Shown piece after piece: positions 62,197 to 64,000 of a DNA stretch of 64,000 nucleotides; the stretch's first letter is position 1; the number at the start of each line of letters is the position of its first letter. The position numbers and the translations under genes were made by a program. The notes beneath the pieces are model-generated. The model was not told the origin of the DNA. It was given only the letters and a program-made list of their open reading frames with translations, and did not search any database. Source of the stretch: Budvicia diplopodorum (GTDB lineage: Bacteria > Pseudomonadota > Gammaproteobacteria > Enterobacterales > Enterobacteriaceae); NCBI RefSeq assembly GCF_009800925.1, contig NZ_WOYF01000001.1:434001-498000 (forward strand). The letters run 5' to 3'.

Positions 62197-62820
62197 CTAT
62201 AAACGATTAACCAAAACTTCATCAACTAAACCGTATTCCATTGCTTCTTGTGCGGATAAGAATCTGTCACGGTCGGTATCACGCTCAATGGTTTCCAACG
62301 GCTGGCCGGTATGTTTAGCCATCAGCTCATTCATCAGTCGTTTAGTTTTTAAAATTTCTTCTGCATGAATCTGAATATCAGAAGCCTGCCCGCGGAAACC
62401 GCCTAAAGGCTGGTGGATCATGACGCGCGCATTAGGCTGACAGAAACGTTTACCTTTAGCGCCGGCCGCTAATAGGAAAGATCCCATTGAACAGGCTTGG
62501 CCCAAGCATAGAGTGCTAACGTCCGGTTTAATGAACTGCATGGTGTCATAAATCGACATGCCAGAAGTAATAACGCCGCCCGGCGAATTGATATAAAGGA
62601 ATATATCTTTTTCTGGGTTTTCGGCTTCTAAAAATAGCATTTGAGCCACAATCAGGTTAGCCATATTGTCTTCAACTTCACCGGTTAAAAATATAATTCG
62701 TTCTTTTAACAGGCGAGAAAAAATATCAAAGGAGCGCTCTCCGCGGGAAGTCTGTTCAACGACCATCGGCACTAGAGCCATATTTGGTGAAAAATTATCT
62801 TGATTGCCACTGTAAGACAT
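62197..62820 (-). CDS. clpP: ATP-dependent Clp protease proteolytic subunit
   Basis: 207 residues, the E. coli length, including a short N-terminal propeptide ([14 protein letters not shown]). Catalytic Ser in [14 protein letters not shown] (about residue 111), His in VMIHQPLGG (about 136) and Asp near 185. Forms the tetradecameric chamber used with ClpX and ClpA. Confidence 0.98.
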   Translation of the reverse strand: MSYSGNQDNFSPNMALVPMVVEQTSRGERSFDIFSRLLKERIIFLTGEVEDNMANLIVAQMLFLEAENPEKDIFLYINSPGGVITSGMSIYDTMQFIKPDVSTLCLGQACSMGSFLLAAGAKGKRFCQPNARVMIHQPLGGFRGQASDIQIHAEEILKTKRLMNELMAKHTGQPLETIERDTDRDRFLSAQEAMEYGLVDEVLVNRL

Positions 62821-62836
62821 TACGGTCCCCTAATAG

Positions 62837-62869
62837 AAAAATGGCCCGGAAACAAAGAGTCCGAGCCAT
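62837..62869 (-). terminator. tig terminator
   Basis: Minus strand ATGGCTCGGA, nine-base loop, TCCGGGCCAT (one mismatch) then TTTTC, between tig and clpP. Separates the two transcripts in part, as in E. coli. Confidence 0.75.
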
Positions 62870-62925
62870 AATTAGCAGAAGAGTAGAGACTAAGTCAACT
62901 ATCTAACCTGCTCTCGAAAGAAGCA

Positions 62926-64000
62926 TTATGCAGCCGGAGTCTGATTCATCAGTTCGCTGAAGGTTGTTGCTTTTTCGGTTACTTTAGCTTTAGCAAGCAG
63001 CGTTTCAATCGCTTCTTCTTCTAAGGCTACGTTACGCATATTGTTCATCAGCTCTTTATTTTTGCTGTAGAACTCGATTACTTCTTGCGGATCTTCATAC
63101 GCAGAAGCCATCTCTTCAATTAATGCGTTAACGCGTGACTGATCGGCTTTCAATTCATTTTTACTGATGACTTCGCCTAACAGCAAACCAACAACAACGC
63201 GACGCTTAGCCTGCTCTTCAAACAGTTCGCGAGGTAATTCCATCGCTTGCTGCTGATTGCCGCCGAAACGCTGAGCCGCCTGCTGGCGCAGAACGTCGAT
63301 TTCACCGTCAACTAATGCAGAAGGGACATCGATTTCGTTAGCGGCGATCAGACCATCAATAACCTGAGTTTTAACGCGGTTACGGATGGCACCTTTCAGC
63401 TCGCGATCCATGTTTTTACGCACTTCAGCCTTTAAGCCGTCAAGGGTACCGTCAGCTACGCCGAAACGAGAGATGAACTCTGGAGTAAACTCTGGGAGCT
63501 CACGCGCTTCAACTTTCTTTATAACTATAGCAAATTTAGCCGCTTTGCCTTTCAGGTTTTCAGCGTGGTAGTCTGCCGGGAATGCTACGTCAATCGTGAA
63601 CTCGTCACCGGTTTTGTGACCAACAACGCCGTCTTCGAAGCCTGGAATCATGCGGCCTTGGCCCATGGCCAGAACGAAATCGGTCGCTTTACCGCCTTCA
63701 AACTCTTCACCATCGATGGATCCGATGAAATCAAGCGTAATACGGTCTTCGGTCTGTGCGGCCGCATCGCTATCTTTCCACGTTGCCTGCTGCTTACGCA
63801 GGGTATCCAGCATTTCCTGAACGTCTGCGTCGCCAATTTCAACAACAGGTTTTTCAACCTCGATGCTTTCTAAATTTTTAAGCTCAACCTGCGGATAGAC
63901 TTCAAACTCAACGGCATAGCTGAAATCTTCGCCCAGCTTGTATTCACCCGGCACGTACTTAGGAGCACCGGCTGGATTAATTTTTTCTTTAACGATAGCA
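62926..64000 (-). CDS. tig: trigger factor, 3' part
   Basis: 358 codons are in the window; the ribosome-binding N-terminal domain lies beyond the right edge. The frame stays open to the last base ([20 protein letters not shown]), so the internal ATG at 63954 is not the start. The FKBP-type PPIase domain ([20 protein letters not shown], then [18 protein letters not shown]) and C-terminal chaperone arms, ending [13 protein letters not shown], are present. It is the ribosome-associated folding helper. Confidence 0.97.
   Translation of the reverse strand, partial: AIVKEKINPAGAPKYVPGEYKLGEDFSYAVEFEVYPQVELKNLESIEVEKPVVEIGDADVQEMLDTLRKQQATWKDSDAAAQTEDRITLDFIGSIDGEEFEGGKATDFVLAMGQGRMIPGFEDGVVGHKTGDEFTIDVAFPADYHAENLKGKAAKFAIVIKKVEARELPEFTPEFISRFGVADGTLDGLKAEVRKNMDRELKGAIRNRVKTQVIDGLIAANEIDVPSALVDGEIDVLRQQAAQRFGGNQQQAMELPRELFEEQAKRRVVVGLLLGEVISKNELKADQSRVNALIEEMASAYEDPQEVIEFYSKNKELMNNMRNVALEEEAIETLLAKAKVTEKATTFSELMNQTPAA

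Overview
The window is chromosomal DNA from a gammaproteobacterium of the order Enterobacterales. Protein lengths and sequences match Escherichia coli core genes almost one for one (a complete nuo operon with fused nuoCD, men genes, ackA-pta, cvpA-purF, accD-folC-dedD, tig-clpP-clpX-lon-hupB-ppiD), and two ERIC-type intergenic repeats are present. The arrangement is not that of E. coli, Salmonella or Yersinia. A Budviciaceae-like lineage is a guess that the sequence alone cannot confirm. I saw no phage, IS element, CRISPR array, rRNA or tRNA gene.

Layout. 1-8.6 kb: menaquinone genes menC (cut by the left edge), menB, menH, menD and menF, all on the minus strand. The usual menF-menD adjacency is broken by yjbB (phosphate carrier), yebB and an unknown membrane protein. 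8.87-23.86 kb: the 13-gene nuo operon for NADH dehydrogenase I, minus strand. 23.9-24.9 kb: a 1-kb gap where E. coli carries lrhA, holding a decayed small membrane-protein fragment. 24.9-28.8 kb (plus strand): a BrnQ-family transporter, alaA with an unusual N-terminal antitoxin-like domain, and yfbR. 28.85-32.96 kb: an accessory cassette (FtsX-type ABC transporter, a secreted Cys-x2-Cys protein, a large alkaline phosphatase) where E. coli has yfbS. 33.2-40.4 kb: hxpA, yfbU, yfbV, ackA, pta, yfcD, yfcE. 40.8-42.7 kb: an accessory cassette of a secreted cupin, a frameshifted FMN azoreductase and an Rrf2 regulator, with a 16-bp perfect inverted repeat. 42.9-53.8 kb: yfcH, ubiX, purF, cvpA, dedD, folC, accD, dedA, truA, usg, pdxB. 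A full 127-bp ERIC element marks a synteny breakpoint at 54 kb. 54.15-64 kb: queC, ybaV, ppiD, hupB, lon, clpX, clpP and tig (cut by the right edge), a block that lies elsewhere in E. coli.

Functionally the window joins anaerobic and aerobic electron transport (menaquinone, complex I, UbiX for ubiquinone), overflow acetate metabolism (AckA-Pta), alanine synthesis, purine, folate and fatty-acid precursors, phosphate scavenging (alkaline phosphatase, YjbB) and protein quality control. The most unusual observations are the antitoxin-like domain fused to the alanine aminotransferase AlaA together with GTATAT-type palindromes just upstream of it, the phosphatase/ABC cassette, and a two-copy non-coding element at 8.7 and 40.8 kb.
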